Below are positions 19,149 through 27,534 of a stretch of DNA of 64,000 bases, in pieces. The translations under genes and the position numbers were made by a program. Source of the DNA: Planctomycetota bacterium (GTDB taxonomy: Bacteria > Planctomycetota > UBA1135 > GCA-002686595); NCBI GenBank assembly GCA_016795325.1, contig JAEUHY010000015.1:434001-498000 (forward strand). Reading direction: 5' to 3'. Position 1 is the stretch's first letter; each line of letters opens with the position of its first letter. The notes under the pieces are model-generated. The model did not search any database and was not told the origin of the DNA. It saw only the letters and a list, made by a program, of their open reading frames with translations.

Positions 19149-20569
19149 CGCTGCGCCTCCTGCGCCAGCGCGGGACGCGCGAGGTGGTGTGCGCTCGCGC
19201 GCTGCCACGCGGCGCCCAGCGCGAGCACGAACTCATCGGCGCCGTGCGGGCCGATCCACTGCAGGCCCACCGGCAAGTCGCTGTCGCCTTCGCGCACCAG
19301 TCCGCACGGCGTGCTGAGCGCCGGCAGGCCCGCCAGGCTCGCGGGCGTCGTCAACGCATCGCCGGCGTACATGGCGAGCGGATCGGCGCTGCGCTCGCCG
19401 AGCGCGAACGCGAGGCTCGGACTGGTCGGCCCAGCGATCACGTCGACCCGTTCGAAGGCGCGTTCGAAGTCGCGCGCGATCAAGCGTCGGACCTTCAGCG
19501 CTTGCACGTACCACGCTTCGTAGTAGCCGCTGGAGAGCACGTACGAGCCCAGCGCGATGCGGCGGCGCGCCTCGGCGCCGAACCCGCTCGAACGGGTCGC
19601 GGTGATCATGCCCTGGAGCGATCCATCGCCGCGTTCGCGCTTTCCGTAGCGGACGCCGTCGTAGCGCGCGAGGTTGCTCGACGCTTCGGCGCTCGCGACG
19701 ACGTAATACGTCGAAATCGCAGCGTGCGTGTGCGGCAGATCGATCTCGAGCACCTGCGCTCCGAGGCGCTCGAGTTCGCTCAACGCGGCGCGCACGCACG
19801 CCGCGACGCGTGGATCGACGCCAGCGCCGAAGTGCTCGCGCGGCGCTCCGATGCGCACGCCCTGGAGCGAGCGCGGCGCCGGCGCGGAGCACGAAGGCTC
19901 GGGCAGGCAGGTCGAATCGCGTTCGTCGGCGCCGCTGATTGCGCCGAGCACGCTCGCCACGCGCTCGACGTCCGGCGCGAGCACGCCCACGCAGTCGAGC
20001 GACGAAGCGAAGGCGATCAGTCCGTAGCGCGACACGCGCCCGTAGCTGGGCTTGAAGCCGCTGACGCCGCACAGGGCCGCGGGTTGGCGCACCGAGCCGC
20101 CGGTGTCCGAGCCCAGCGCGAAGGCCACGCTCCCCGCAGCCACCGCGGCCGCGGCGCCGCTCGAGGATCCGCCCGGCGTGCGCGCGAGGTCCCACGGGTT
20201 GCGCGACGGACCGAAGGCCGAGTTCTCGCCCGACGAGCCGAAGCCGAACTCGTCCATGTTCGCGACTCCGAGCGCGACGGCCCCGGCGTCCAATGCGCGC
20301 TGCACGGAGGTCGCGGTGTAGGGCGCGCGGTAGCCCGCCAGCAGCGCGCTTCCGGCGTTCGTTTCGACGCCCGACCAGCACAGGTTGGCCTTCACGGCGA
20401 AGGGCAGTCCGTGCAGCGCCCCACGTGGCCCGGAGTGTGCGTCGAGCTCAGCGGCGCGGCGCCGCGCACCCGCGGCGTCGAGCGAGAGGAACGCGTGGAG
20501 CCGCGCCTCGAGACGCGCCGCGCGTTCCAGTGCGGCGTCGACGCGTTCCAGCGCGGTTGCGTCGCTCAA
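19145..20569 (-). CDS. gatA: Asp/Glu-tRNA amidotransferase subunit A
   Basis: A 474-residue amidase that releases ammonia from glutamine for GatB. The Ser-Ser-Lys triad is visible: Lys in LPFAVKANL, the cis-Ser in GGSSSGAAAAVAAG, and the nucleophile in DTGGSVRQPAALCG. The following SYGRVSRYGLIAFASSLD is also typical. The start codon is TTG at 20569, overlapping the gatC stop, which supports translational coupling. Length is normal (about 475-485 in the family). Together with gatB and gatC it forms the heterotrimer for indirect synthesis of Gln-tRNA or Asn-tRNA. Confidence 0.97.
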
Positions 20570-20889
20570 GATTCGCCTCCGATCGTCTTCGGCACGCCGA
20601 AAAAGCCGTCCAGGGGCTGCGGCGCGTTGGCCAGCAGTTGCTCGCGTTCGAGCGAAGGCCGGAGCACGTCCTCGCGCAGGACGTCGCAGCGCGCGCTGGG
20701 AGTGGCGAGCGGCTCGACGCCGCGCACGTCGATGCGCGCCAGTTCGCTGAAGGAGGCGAGGACGCGCTCGAACTCGGCGGCGAAACGCTGGCCTTCGAGC
20801 GGCGTCGCGGCGAGCCGCGCCAGGCGCAGCGCGCGTTCGACTGCGGCCGCATCGGGAGCGGCGCTCGCAGAGGGCGTGGGGGAGTCCAT
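20566..20889 (-). CDS. gatC: Asp/Glu-tRNA amidotransferase subunit C
   Basis: A 107-residue GatC, the small belt subunit that wraps GatA and GatB. The pattern VERALRLARLAATPLEG, then FAAEFERVLASFSELARIDV and GVEPLATP followed by LREDVLRPSL, is typical. The C-terminal ANAPQPLDGFFGVPKTI is the conserved tail. It opens the operon gatC-gatA-gatB-membrane protein. ATG 20889 is chosen; the upstream open frame has no similarity. A -10-like TACCCT stands 6 nt before the ATG, so the mRNA may be leaderless. Confidence 0.92.
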   Translation of the reverse strand: MDSPTPSASAAPDAAAVERALRLARLAATPLEGQRFAAEFERVLASFSELARIDVRGVEPLATPSARCDVLREDVLRPSLEREQLLANAPQPLDGFFGVPKTIGGES

Positions 20890-20895
20890 CGCGGC

Positions 20896-20901
20896 AGGGT
20901 A
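20896..20901 (-). promoter_or_regulatory. Predicted -10 element of the gat operon
   Basis: Minus-strand TACCCT, 6 nt before the gatC ATG. TTCGAG lies 17 bp further upstream as a weak -35. No ribosome binding site is present. Confidence 0.4.
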
Positions 20902-21008
20902 CCCCTTGGTCGCGAGGGCTCGAAAGCCCGCGGGGATTTCAGCGGCCCGCTGCGGTGCTCCGCGCCGAGCCCAAGTCACGTGCGGCGTGAGCTCGTGCGC
21001 CGCGCAGT

Positions 21009-21036
21009 TTGCCGCACCGCCTGGGTGCGCTAGCTT
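21009..21036 (+). promoter_or_regulatory. Predicted promoter, near-leaderless
   Basis: TTGCCG (21009-21014), 16-bp spacer, TAGCTT (21031-21036), ending 7 nt before GTG 21044. Confidence 0.45.
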
Positions 21037-21043
21037 GGCGCCT

Positions 21044-21697
21044 GTGCTGGCCACGTCCGCTCTCTCCCTGGCGCTTCTCGATCCCAGCGGCGCCGCCGCG
21101 CTCGGCCCCCCGGACTGGAGCAGTCTGGGCCTGGTGCTTTCGATCGTGGGCTGCCTGTTGCTCGCGAACGTGCTCCTGTTCCGCAACCCGCGCGCTCTGG
21201 TCGCGGATCGACTGGGACGGCCGACGCAGGACCTGCGCCGGATCCGCGAGTTCGTCTTCCAGCGCGTGCAGATGACGCTGGGCTTCGTGTTCCTCGTGTC
21301 GGGATTCGCAGCGCAGCTGTACGGCCGCTCGATTCCGCCGAGCGAAGCCACGGGCTCCGCTGCGCTGTGGCTCGGCGGCGTCGTGCTGCTGGCCGTCGGA
21401 CTCGAGTTCGGCGGCTGGTGGTGGTCGCTGCGTTCGCTGCGCCGCTACGTGCGCGAACACCTCCGCGAGTACCCGCCGGACTTCGAGACCGACACCAACC
21501 TCGCGCGCGAGGTCGGCGAATTGTTCGGCCTCGACTCCACGCAGGACGAGACGGTGCAGTCCTATGCCAGTCGACTGCGCAGTGAGCTCGGGCTGACGGC
21601 GCCGCGCAGCGCGGGACGGGCGCGACCGCAGGACCTGCAGCGTGCTGCGCGCCGTTCTCCCGCCGACGATTTCGATCTCGGCGCGGAGGAGTTCTAG
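21044..21697 (+). CDS. Membrane protein of unknown function
   Basis: A 217-residue protein with three membrane helices (about residues 25-45, 73-90 and 104-123: LGLVLSIVGCLLLANVLLF, TLGFVFLVSGFAAQLYG and AALWLGGVVLLAVGLEFGGW). A cytoplasmic C-terminal tail follows, charged and helical (LRRYVREHLREYPPDFETD, EVGELFGLD). No family is recognised. GTG 21044 is chosen because the frame upstream is a gatA shadow and a -10-like TAGCTT lies directly before it. A T7-tailed terminator follows 124 bp after the stop. Confidence 0.72.
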   Translation: MLATSALSLALLDPSGAAALGPPDWSSLGLVLSIVGCLLLANVLLFRNPRALVADRLGRPTQDLRRIREFVFQRVQMTLGFVFLVSGFAAQLYGRSIPPSEATGSAALWLGGVVLLAVGLEFGGWWWSLRSLRRYVREHLREYPPDFETDTNLAREVGELFGLDSTQDETVQSYASRLRSELGLTAPRSAGRARPQDLQRAARRSPADDFDLGAEEF

Positions 21698-21820
21698 TCC
21701 GCGGCACGTGTCGTGCGCCGTGTCGCCGCCGCGCGACCGAGCGACGCAGGCGAAGGTCGCGGGCTCGAGCCGCGTGGTGCGGCTCGCCGCGCGACGCGAG
21801 CCGCGCGGCCTCCGCAGCTA

Positions 21821-21845
21821 GCGCGTCCACGCGCGACCTTTTTTT
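21821..21845 (+). terminator. Intrinsic terminator before comF
   Basis: Stem GCGCG/CGCGC (21821-21825/21830-21834) with loop TCCA and seven T at 21839-21845. Two stronger GC hairpins lie just before it, one of them at 21767-21772/21780-21785. It ends the transcript of the upstream membrane-protein gene. Confidence 0.65.
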
Positions 21846-21890
21846 CGTCGGGCGCGCCACCTGGAGCGAGCTCGTGCGTCTGTGGGGTGC

Positions 21891-23141
21891 ATGTCGAGCG
21901 ACGAGTCCTCGCGCTGCACGGCCCCGGGTGCGCAGCAAGATCGCGATGTAGGCCGTTCGCACGGCGAACTCGCGCACGGCGAACTCGCGCACGGCGAACT
22001 CGCGCACGGCGAGCACGCGCACGGCGAGCACGCGCACGGCGAGCACGCGCACGGCGAACTCGCGCACGGCGAGCCCGCGCACGGCGAGCCCGCGCACGGC
22101 GAGCCCGCGCACGGCGAGCACGCGCACGGCGAGCCCGCTGGACCGAAGCTCGCCGGAGGCCTCGCGCGGTTCCGCGGGCCGCTCCGACGGATGAGCGGCG
22201 CCTTCGACCGTGCGTGGGACCGTTGCGTGGAGCGGCTTCCGGTTGCTCCGCTCGCACCGGCTCAGGCGCTGGTCGCGCGCTCCATCCACAGCGCGCTCGC
22301 AGTGGGGCGAGACGCGGCGCAGCGCGCGCTCGCGGACCTGCTGGATGCGCTGTATCCGCCACGTTGCGCGCTGTGCCCCGCTGCGGGCAGCGACGGGCCG
22401 TGGTGCGACGAGCACCGCTTGCCCGAGGCGCCGGAGGGCGAGCGCTGCGAACGCTGCGCCGCTCGAATGCCCGCCGCGCTGGCGGGAGAGCGAGTCTGCG
22501 CAGCGTGTCGCCGCCGTTCGCCGCGGATCGCGCGCACGCTCGTGCTCGCCGACTACCGCGCCCAGCCGATCCGCCCGTGGATCCTGGCCTTCAAGCACGG
22601 CGGACGCACCGACCTTGCGGTCCCGCTGGCGGCCGCACTCGCGGCGCACGTCGCGCATACCTTGTCCTGGCCGGCGGATGGTGTCGCGCGGCTTCTCTGC
22701 CCGATCCCGTTGCACCCATGGCGCCGTCTCGAGCGCGGCTACGACCAAGCGCTGCTCCTCGCGCAGGCGCTGGCCGCCGAACTCGACACGCCGTGCGAGG
22801 CGCTGCTCGCACGCAACCGGGCGACGGCCGTTCAGGGCGCCGCAGGCGCGCGTTCGAGAGCGTCGAACGTACGCGGCGCCTTCGCCCTGCGCTCGGACGG
22901 TCTGCGTTCCAGCGTTGCGGGCGGCCGTGCGAACCGCATCCGCGAGCGGATCGCGCGCTTCGACGAGATCTGGCTGGTCGATGACGTCGTCACCTCGGGG
23001 GCGACGCTTCGCGAAGCTGCACGCGCCCTGCGCCGTGCTGGCGCTCGCCGGGTGTGTGCTCTGGCTCTGGCGCGTGCTGACGGCGCCCCGCACGACGCGG
23101 ACGAACTACCGCTCGGCCTCCTGCACGAGGGGGACGCGTGA
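21891..23141 (+). CDS. comF: ComF-family phosphoribosyltransferase with N-terminal pentapeptide repeats
   Basis: The C-terminal 230 residues are a ComF-type protein: a cysteine-rich zinc ribbon (CALCPA, WCDEH, CERCAAR, VCAACRRR), then a PRTase domain with the PRPP-binding motif IWLVDDVVTSGAT and the surface motif ERGYDQALLLAQ. In competent bacteria ComF helps DNA uptake; elsewhere its role is open. The N-terminal part from ATG 21891 includes twelve in-frame copies of HGE(L/H/P)A encoded by a 15-bp tandem repeat. ATG 22191 after the repeat is a possible alternative start (316 residues), since ComF proteins are usually about 230-250 residues. No clear ribosome binding site decides between them; GGGG lies before 21891. 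Confidence 0.82.
   Translation: MSSDESSRCTAPGAQQDRDVGRSHGELAHGELAHGELAHGEHAHGEHAHGEHAHGELAHGEPAHGEPAHGEPAHGEHAHGEPAGPKLAGGLARFRGPLRRMSGAFDRAWDRCVERLPVAPLAPAQALVARSIHSALAVGRDAAQRALADLLDALYPPRCALCPAAGSDGPWCDEHRLPEAPEGERCERCAARMPAALAGERVCAACRRRSPRIARTLVLADYRAQPIRPWILAFKHGGRTDLAVPLAAALAAHVAHTLSWPADGVARLLCPIPLHPWRRLERGYDQALLLAQALAAELDTPCEALLARNRATAVQGAAGARSRASNVRGAFALRSDGLRSSVAGGRANRIRERIARFDEIWLVDDVVTSGATLREAARALRRAGARRVCALALARADGAPHDADELPLGLLHEGDA
21960..22139 (+). repeat. Twelve 15-bp tandem repeats, in frame, encoding (HGExA)12
   Basis: Units of CACGGCGA followed by ACTCGCG, GCACGCG or GCCCGCG give HGELA, HGEHA or HGEPA. The order of the variable residue is LLL HHH L PPP H P. Every unit keeps the 15-bp phase and no interruption occurs. 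All six frames are open through the array. Confidence 0.95.
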
Positions 23142-23218
23142 GAGCCGTGAATCCGGAGCGCGCCGCGGAGCGGCGGCGGGGGAGGATGGCGCGGATGCTG
23201 GGGCGGCGCCCCCGGCGC

Positions 23219-23608
23219 TCACTCGTAGAGCGCACCTTCGGCGGCCGGCTCTTGATTCGCCGGATCGTCGAGTCGGCGCGCGATGCGGTTGGCGGCGTCG
23301 AGGAGCAGAACGACGGGCGGCTGCGGCCGGTCGGTCCACTCGAAGGTCATGATGATCACTTCGTCGCCCGGTCGAACCAGGTGCGCGGCCGCTCCGTTGA
23401 TGCAGATCACGCCCGAACCACGCGGGCCGCTGATCGCATAGGTCTCCAGGCGCGCTCCGTTGGTGTTGTCGACCACCATCACACGCTCGAACGGTTCGAT
23501 CTGCGCCGCGTCCATCAGATCGCGGTCGATGGTGACGGAGCCCACGTAGTCCAGACGGGCCTCGGTGACCGTGGCCTTGTGCAGTTTGGCGCGCAAATAG
23601 CAACGCAT
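23219..23608 (-). CDS. panD: Aspartate 1-decarboxylase
   Basis: A 129-residue pyruvoyl enzyme that makes beta-alanine for pantothenate. Self-cleavage is expected between Gly23 and Ser24 in [10 protein letters not shown], leaving pyruvoyl on the alpha chain. Other family motifs are [10 protein letters not shown], the conserved [25 protein letters not shown] and [18 protein letters not shown]. Length is normal. No other pan gene is nearby. It is convergent with comF, with 77 bp between the stops. Confidence 0.97.
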   Translation of the reverse strand: MRCYLRAKLHKATVTEARLDYVGSVTIDRDLMDAAQIEPFERVMVVDNTNGARLETYAISGPRGSGVICINGAAAHLVRPGDEVIIMTFEWTDRPQPPVVLLLDAANRIARRLDDPANQEPAAEGALYE

Positions 23609-24076
23609 AGGGGACCGCGGAGTGTGACCGACGGGTGTCGCAGGTGTCCAGTGGTGGCGTCCATTGGTCGGGCGCGTCGGGGGCGTGTCGGGGGCGTGCG
23701 GCGCGCGCCGCGCGAGCTCCGCGACCTGCTCGGACGCGCGGGACTGGGCAGGCGAGCGCCCCCTGGATTTGGTGTGGCGGCTTGCGCTGGCCCCGAGCGG
23801 TTGTGGATCGCGGCGGACGGCGCGGCTACCATCTGCCCCATCGCAGCGGTGCGGCGCGGCCGGGGGGCGCGACCTCCCGCCGGGGCGTCGCCGACGTCCG
23901 AGCTGACCGCGCGAGGAAGTTTGACCACCGTGGCGGAACCCAGTGTTCTGTCGTAGTGCGTCCGCGCATTGGAACTTCACGCGTCGCGCCGATCCGCGCG
24001 CACGGGAAGTCCCTTGCGAGGAACGCGCTCCTTGGTCGCGCTTCGACCGTTTCCGGCCCGACTGCAGCCATCGCCG
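23609..24076. other. Intergenic region between divergent panD and the SH3 protein
   Basis: 468 bp with no gene I can support. It holds an 11-bp direct repeat TCGGGGGCGTG at 23677-23687 and 23688-23698. Open frames crossing it are GC-driven. Promoters for both flanking genes must lie here, but I cannot name them. Confidence 0.5.
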
Positions 24077-25414
24077 ATGAAGCCCGCCCAAGTCCGTTCT
24101 TGCGAACGCGCCGCGTTCCGCCACCGCTCCGCCCTGACCCTCGCTGCCCTGCTGCTCGCGACGCCGCTCGGGCACGCGCAAGGCAACGCGCTTCCCAATC
24201 CGAGTTCGCCGCCGCCGAGCGCGCCTGCGCAGAGCGAGGTCAAGCCTGCCGCTGCGTCCACGAACACGCCGAACAACTCCACGCAGGCCAAGCCCGCGGA
24301 CGCGACGAAGTTCCTGCGCTACGTGCGCGTCGGCGCGAACGGCGCGAAGCTCCGCAACATCTACGACGCGCAGGGCTTGGTCGTGCTCGAAGGCAAGGCC
24401 GACGAAGTGCTCGCGGTGTACAGCGAGCGCGGCGAGTGGCTCGAGGTCGAAGCGCCGAGCGGCTTTTCGGTGTGGGTCTTCGGCGAGTACCTCGCGCCCT
24501 CCGCGGACGCGGGTGTGCTGCAGGTGACGGGCGAAGGCGTGCTCATGCGCCCGCTTCCGGCCAGCACCGCCGACGCGCTGCCGCTGCGCCAGCGCCTCGG
24601 CCGCGGCGAGAAACTGCGCCTGATCGGCCGCCGCGATCCGTCCAAGCCCATGGCCGAGGACTGGGTCAACGTTTGGTCGCCGCCGCGCGCTCGCGCGTGG
24701 GTCGCAGCGGCCGAAACCGCGCCGCTCGCGACAGGCGTCGACGGCGCGAAGCTGTGGGCCGAGGCCGTCGCCAAGGCTCGTCCGCTGCCGAGCGCTCCGG
24801 TCGTCGACGCGAGCGCTACGACCACGGGCGCCGCTGGCGACGCCAAGGCCGTTCGCACCGCGATGGAGGAGGGCGAGCGGCTGCTCGCCGCCGCGCGGCA
24901 GGCCGAGCAGAGCGGCGGTACGCCGGACTACGCCGCAGCGCGGACGCAGTTCGAACAAGCTGTGCAGCTCTCCGGCGGCGGTCCGTCGGCGGAACTCGCG
25001 CAGCAGCGCGTCAAGTTGTGCTCGTCCTACGAAACGGCCTGGAACCTGACGCTCGAGCTCAAGCAGCACGAAGCCGCGCGCGCGGACGCCGTGCGCCGCC
25101 GCGAGGATGCGCTCGCGCGCGCTGAGAAGCGCGGCGTGTTCGACGGCCGCTTCGACGCGCGTGGCTGGGTCGAACGCGTGACCGTCAAGGGCGAGCAACA
25201 ACCCATCTACCTGCTGCGATTCGGCGGGGCCGCTAGCGCTGAGCTCGTGTGCACGTCCGGTCGCCTGAGCCTCGACGACTTCCTCGACGTCGAGATCGGC
25301 GTGACGGGCCGTGAACTGCGCAGCGCGATCGTCGGTCCGACCGCAGCGCTGTCGCGTCCGCGGCAAATCGACGTGACGCGCCTCGAAGTCATCTCGGCGC
25401 GCCAGCCCAAGTAG
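24077..25414 (+). CDS. Secreted protein with bacterial SH3-like domains
   Basis: A 445-residue protein with a signal peptide ([17 protein letters not shown]) and a Pro/Ser/Asn-rich linker. Next come two short SH3-like segments ([20 protein letters not shown] through [21 protein letters not shown], then [16 protein letters not shown] through [10 protein letters not shown]). A helical middle follows ([39 protein letters not shown]). Bacterial SH3 domains often bind peptidoglycan or other envelope targets. ATG 24077 directly before the signal peptide is chosen. Nothing in the sequence gives an enzymatic function. Confidence 0.8.
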   Translation: MKPAQVRSCERAAFRHRSALTLAALLLATPLGHAQGNALPNPSSPPPSAPAQSEVKPAAASTNTPNNSTQAKPADATKFLRYVRVGANGAKLRNIYDAQGLVVLEGKADEVLAVYSERGEWLEVEAPSGFSVWVFGEYLAPSADAGVLQVTGEGVLMRPLPASTADALPLRQRLGRGEKLRLIGRRDPSKPMAEDWVNVWSPPRARAWVAAAETAPLATGVDGAKLWAEAVAKARPLPSAPVVDASATTTGAAGDAKAVRTAMEEGERLLAAARQAEQSGGTPDYAAARTQFEQAVQLSGGGPSAELAQQRVKLCSSYETAWNLTLELKQHEAARADAVRRREDALARAEKRGVFDGRFDARGWVERVTVKGEQQPIYLLRFGGAASAELVCTSGRLSLDDFLDVEIGVTGRELRSAIVGPTAALSRPRQIDVTRLEVISARQPK

Positions 25415-25440
25415 CGGCGCGAAGCGCGCCGGCCGGGCCC

Positions 25441-25462
25441 GCACGCGAGTTCCTTCGCGTGC
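25441..25462. terminator. Hairpin between two genes
   Basis: Perfect 8-bp GCACGCGA/TCGCGTGC with a 6-nt loop, 26 bp after the SH3-protein stop and 37 bp before the small cysteine protein. It has no T-tract, so it may attenuate rather than terminate. Confidence 0.35.
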
Positions 25463-25499
25463 GCGCCGGCGCGGCGCGCGCCGCCCGAAGGCGATGGCC

Positions 25500-25658
25500 A
25501 TGAACTTGCCGCTGCGTCTGAGGGACTTCTTCCGGCGCCTGTTCGCGCTCGGGCCCACGCGTCCGTTGTGCGACACGTGCAAATGGGATTACGGCTCGGC
25601 CTGCAAGCGGCCCGAGCGTCCCAACGCGTTCAAGTGCCCGGACTACACGCGGCGCTGA
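25500..25658 (+). CDS. Small four-cysteine protein
   Basis: A 52-residue basic protein. The first 22 residues are amphipathic ([18 protein letters not shown]). The rest carries four cysteines in C-x2-C-x7-C-x10-C ([16 protein letters not shown] and PNAFKCPDY), the spacing of small zinc- or Fe-S-binding proteins. The Trp-Asp-x-Gly and Arg-Pro-Asn-Ala words recur in short bacterial proteins of unknown role. GAAGG ends 8 nt before ATG 25500, which favours it over ATG 25494. Codon choice is typical of this genome. Metal binding is an inference. Confidence 0.7.
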   Translation: MNLPLRLRDFFRRLFALGPTRPLCDTCKWDYGSACKRPERPNAFKCPDYTRR

Positions 25659-25767
25659 GCGCTGCTCGCGACGCCGCACGCGGGCCACGCCGCACTGCGC
25701 ATCGCCGAGCACGATTCTCCCGGTCGGCGGTTGCTTGTACGGTTCGAGCTTGACGCCCTACGAACGC

Positions 25768-27114
25768 ATGAGCGCACGCCGCGGACCTTCTGCAGAGCAC
25801 GCCCGCGCTGCATTTGCTCTCGCGACGGTCGCAGCGGCCTCGAGTTGTTCGGCGCCAGAGCCCGCGCGAACGAACGCGCCCGCGCTCGAGCCGCCGCGCG
25901 TTGAGCCGACTCCGAACTTCGCGCGCAAGCCACGGCCGGGCGAGATCGGACCGGCGCGCTTGGTGCGTTCCCTCGACGACGGCGCCGCCGAGCTGAGTGC
26001 GCAACCGTTGGTCGTGCTGCTGAAGGGCGAAACGCGCAAGCGCGTCCATCTGGCGCAGATCGACGTCGCCTCGCTCGAAGTCGAACTCGGGCCGGAGTTG
26101 CCCCTCGAGGCCGAGGAACGCGACTCAACTTGCAGCGTGCCCGACTGGGACGGCGACGGGCGGAGCGACGTAGCCGTGGCGAGCACCTCGCTCGAGATCG
26201 TGTCCAGCGCAACGGGCGCTGTGCTGGCGCGGCACGAGGGTGTGCGGCGCGTGCTCGGTCTGGCTGCCGCGCCCGAGCCCGGAGCAGCGCGTGGTTTGCT
26301 TGTCGATCTCGGGCCGCGCGCGCATGGGCGCTACTGCGTCGTTCAGCGCGACGGGAGCATGACGGCCTCGAGCGCATTCGGTTCGCCGGTGGGGGACCTG
26401 TGGCCCGCCGGAGACCTGGACCTCGACGGCGTGAGTGACTACGTCGAGCAGCGTGGCGCCAAGTTCTCGCTGCCGCGCTGGCGGCTGCTGCCGGCGATGC
26501 TGGGCATTCGCTCCGGCGCCACGGGCGCCGAGCTCGTACGTCTCGACGCGTCTGTGCTCGGCGGCGTCGGGGTCGATCTGGAGCTCCACGTCCCGGGCTT
26601 CGACGCCGACCGAGACGGCACGCCCGACGTGTTCGCGCTGAGGCGTGACGACGACGTCGGGCTGATCGAGTCGTTCGCCTGGTGCTCCGGGGCCACGGGC
26701 CGCCTGCGGGCGCAACTGCCGGTGTTTCGCGCCGGTTCCGCCCTGCAGCGAGCGCACCACGGAGCTCCGCCGCTTCGGATTCCCGATCGCGACTCGGACG
26801 GCGTCGACGACCTGGTGCTCGCCGTCGCCACCTGGCGTTTGCCCTTCTGCGAAAACCTGCCGGCGCTGCAGTTCGTCTCCGGCGCCACGCTGGTCACGCT
26901 CGGCACGACGGAGATTCCAGGCTGGCTCACGCCGGAGAACTGCTTCGTCAAGCTGAAGCGTTGCGGCGCCGAGGGCGGACCAGGCCTGCTCGTCGTGACT
27001 TCGGGTGACGCCCTGAACCCGCCCACCGACCTGTCGAGGCACTGGCGCTCGATCGATTCGAATGCGGCGCTCGTCGGTTTCGATGGACGCGTGCTGCTGC
27101 GACGCCGCCTGTAG
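25768..27114 (+). CDS. FG-GAP/VCBS-like repeat lipoprotein
   Basis: A 448-residue envelope protein. A signal peptide ends near AAASSCSAP (lipobox, Cys around residue 27). The mature part has several calcium-loop-type repeats of FG-GAP/VCBS kind: VPDWDGDGRSDVAVAS, AGDLDLDGVSDYVEQ, VPGFDADRDGTPDVFALR and IPDRDSDGVDDLVLAV. The Asp-x-Asp-x-Asp-Gly loops suggest calcium binding in a beta-propeller like the integrin alpha head. ATG 25768 is chosen over an upstream TTG because it leads into the signal peptide. Adhesion or extracellular binding is plausible; the ligand is unknown. Confidence 0.82.
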   Translation: MSARRGPSAEHARAAFALATVAAASSCSAPEPARTNAPALEPPRVEPTPNFARKPRPGEIGPARLVRSLDDGAAELSAQPLVVLLKGETRKRVHLAQIDVASLEVELGPELPLEAEERDSTCSVPDWDGDGRSDVAVASTSLEIVSSATGAVLARHEGVRRVLGLAAAPEPGAARGLLVDLGPRAHGRYCVVQRDGSMTASSAFGSPVGDLWPAGDLDLDGVSDYVEQRGAKFSLPRWRLLPAMLGIRSGATGAELVRLDASVLGGVGVDLELHVPGFDADRDGTPDVFALRRDDDVGLIESFAWCSGATGRLRAQLPVFRAGSALQRAHHGAPPLRIPDRDSDGVDDLVLAVATWRLPFCENLPALQFVSGATLVTLGTTEIPGWLTPENCFVKLKRCGAEGGPGLLVVTSGDALNPPTDLSRHWRSIDSNAALVGFDGRVLLRRRL

Positions 27115-27167
27115 TCGTTCGCGGGGCGGCTTCGACAAATCGGACGGACAAGCGAGCGCGAAGCGCA

Positions 27168-27512
27168 ATGAGCTCCACCGACACCATCAACGCGTTGTTG
27201 TGCGGCGTGAGCGTCGTTCGGCGGATCCAATTCGACTGCGAGCTGCGCACCGGACGCTGCACGCTTCAACTCGACTTGGTCGACGATGGTGTTCGTCCAA
27301 CTCAGCGGCGCGTGCTGCGGGCCGAAGGCGTCACGCACTGGAACGTGGCGGAACTCGGTGGCGGACTCACGCAGTTGTGCGACCTGCACGTGAGCGACGT
27401 GAGCCATCTGCAGCACGACCGGGTTCGCTACCTGCTCGAAGAGCGTGAGCGCGGCGCCTTGCGCCTCTGGTGTGCGCTCCTCAGCGTGGAGGACGCGCCG
27501 CTGGACCCGTGA
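27168..27512 (+). CDS. Hypothetical small protein
   Basis: A 114-residue protein without signal or membrane segments. It is beta-rich (VRRIQFDCELRTGRCTLQLD and CDLHVSDVSHLQHDRVRYLL) with three cysteines in the first 70 residues. No family is recognised. It starts 53 bp after the FG-GAP lipoprotein gene and ends 22 bp before the convergent subtilase stop. Codon use fits the neighbours, which supports it as a real gene. Confidence 0.6.
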   Translation: MSSTDTINALLCGVSVVRRIQFDCELRTGRCTLQLDLVDDGVRPTQRRVLRAEGVTHWNVAELGGGLTQLCDLHVSDVSHLQHDRVRYLLEERERGALRLWCALLSVEDAPLDP

Positions 27513-27534
27513 TGGGCCCAGCGGCGCGCGCAAA

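Noticed and set aside
21960..22139. CRISPR array
   Set aside because: The 15-bp units are directly joined with no spacers and keep the comF reading frame. No cas genes are near.
21694..22362. Arg-rich minus-strand protein across the 15-bp repeats
   Set aside because: It exists only because the GC-rich repeat is open in all frames. It has no start context and no similarity.
23609..24076. A gene between panD and the SH3 protein
   Set aside because: The open frames there are Arg/Pro/Ala-rich without a ribosome binding site or motif. They look like GC shadows.
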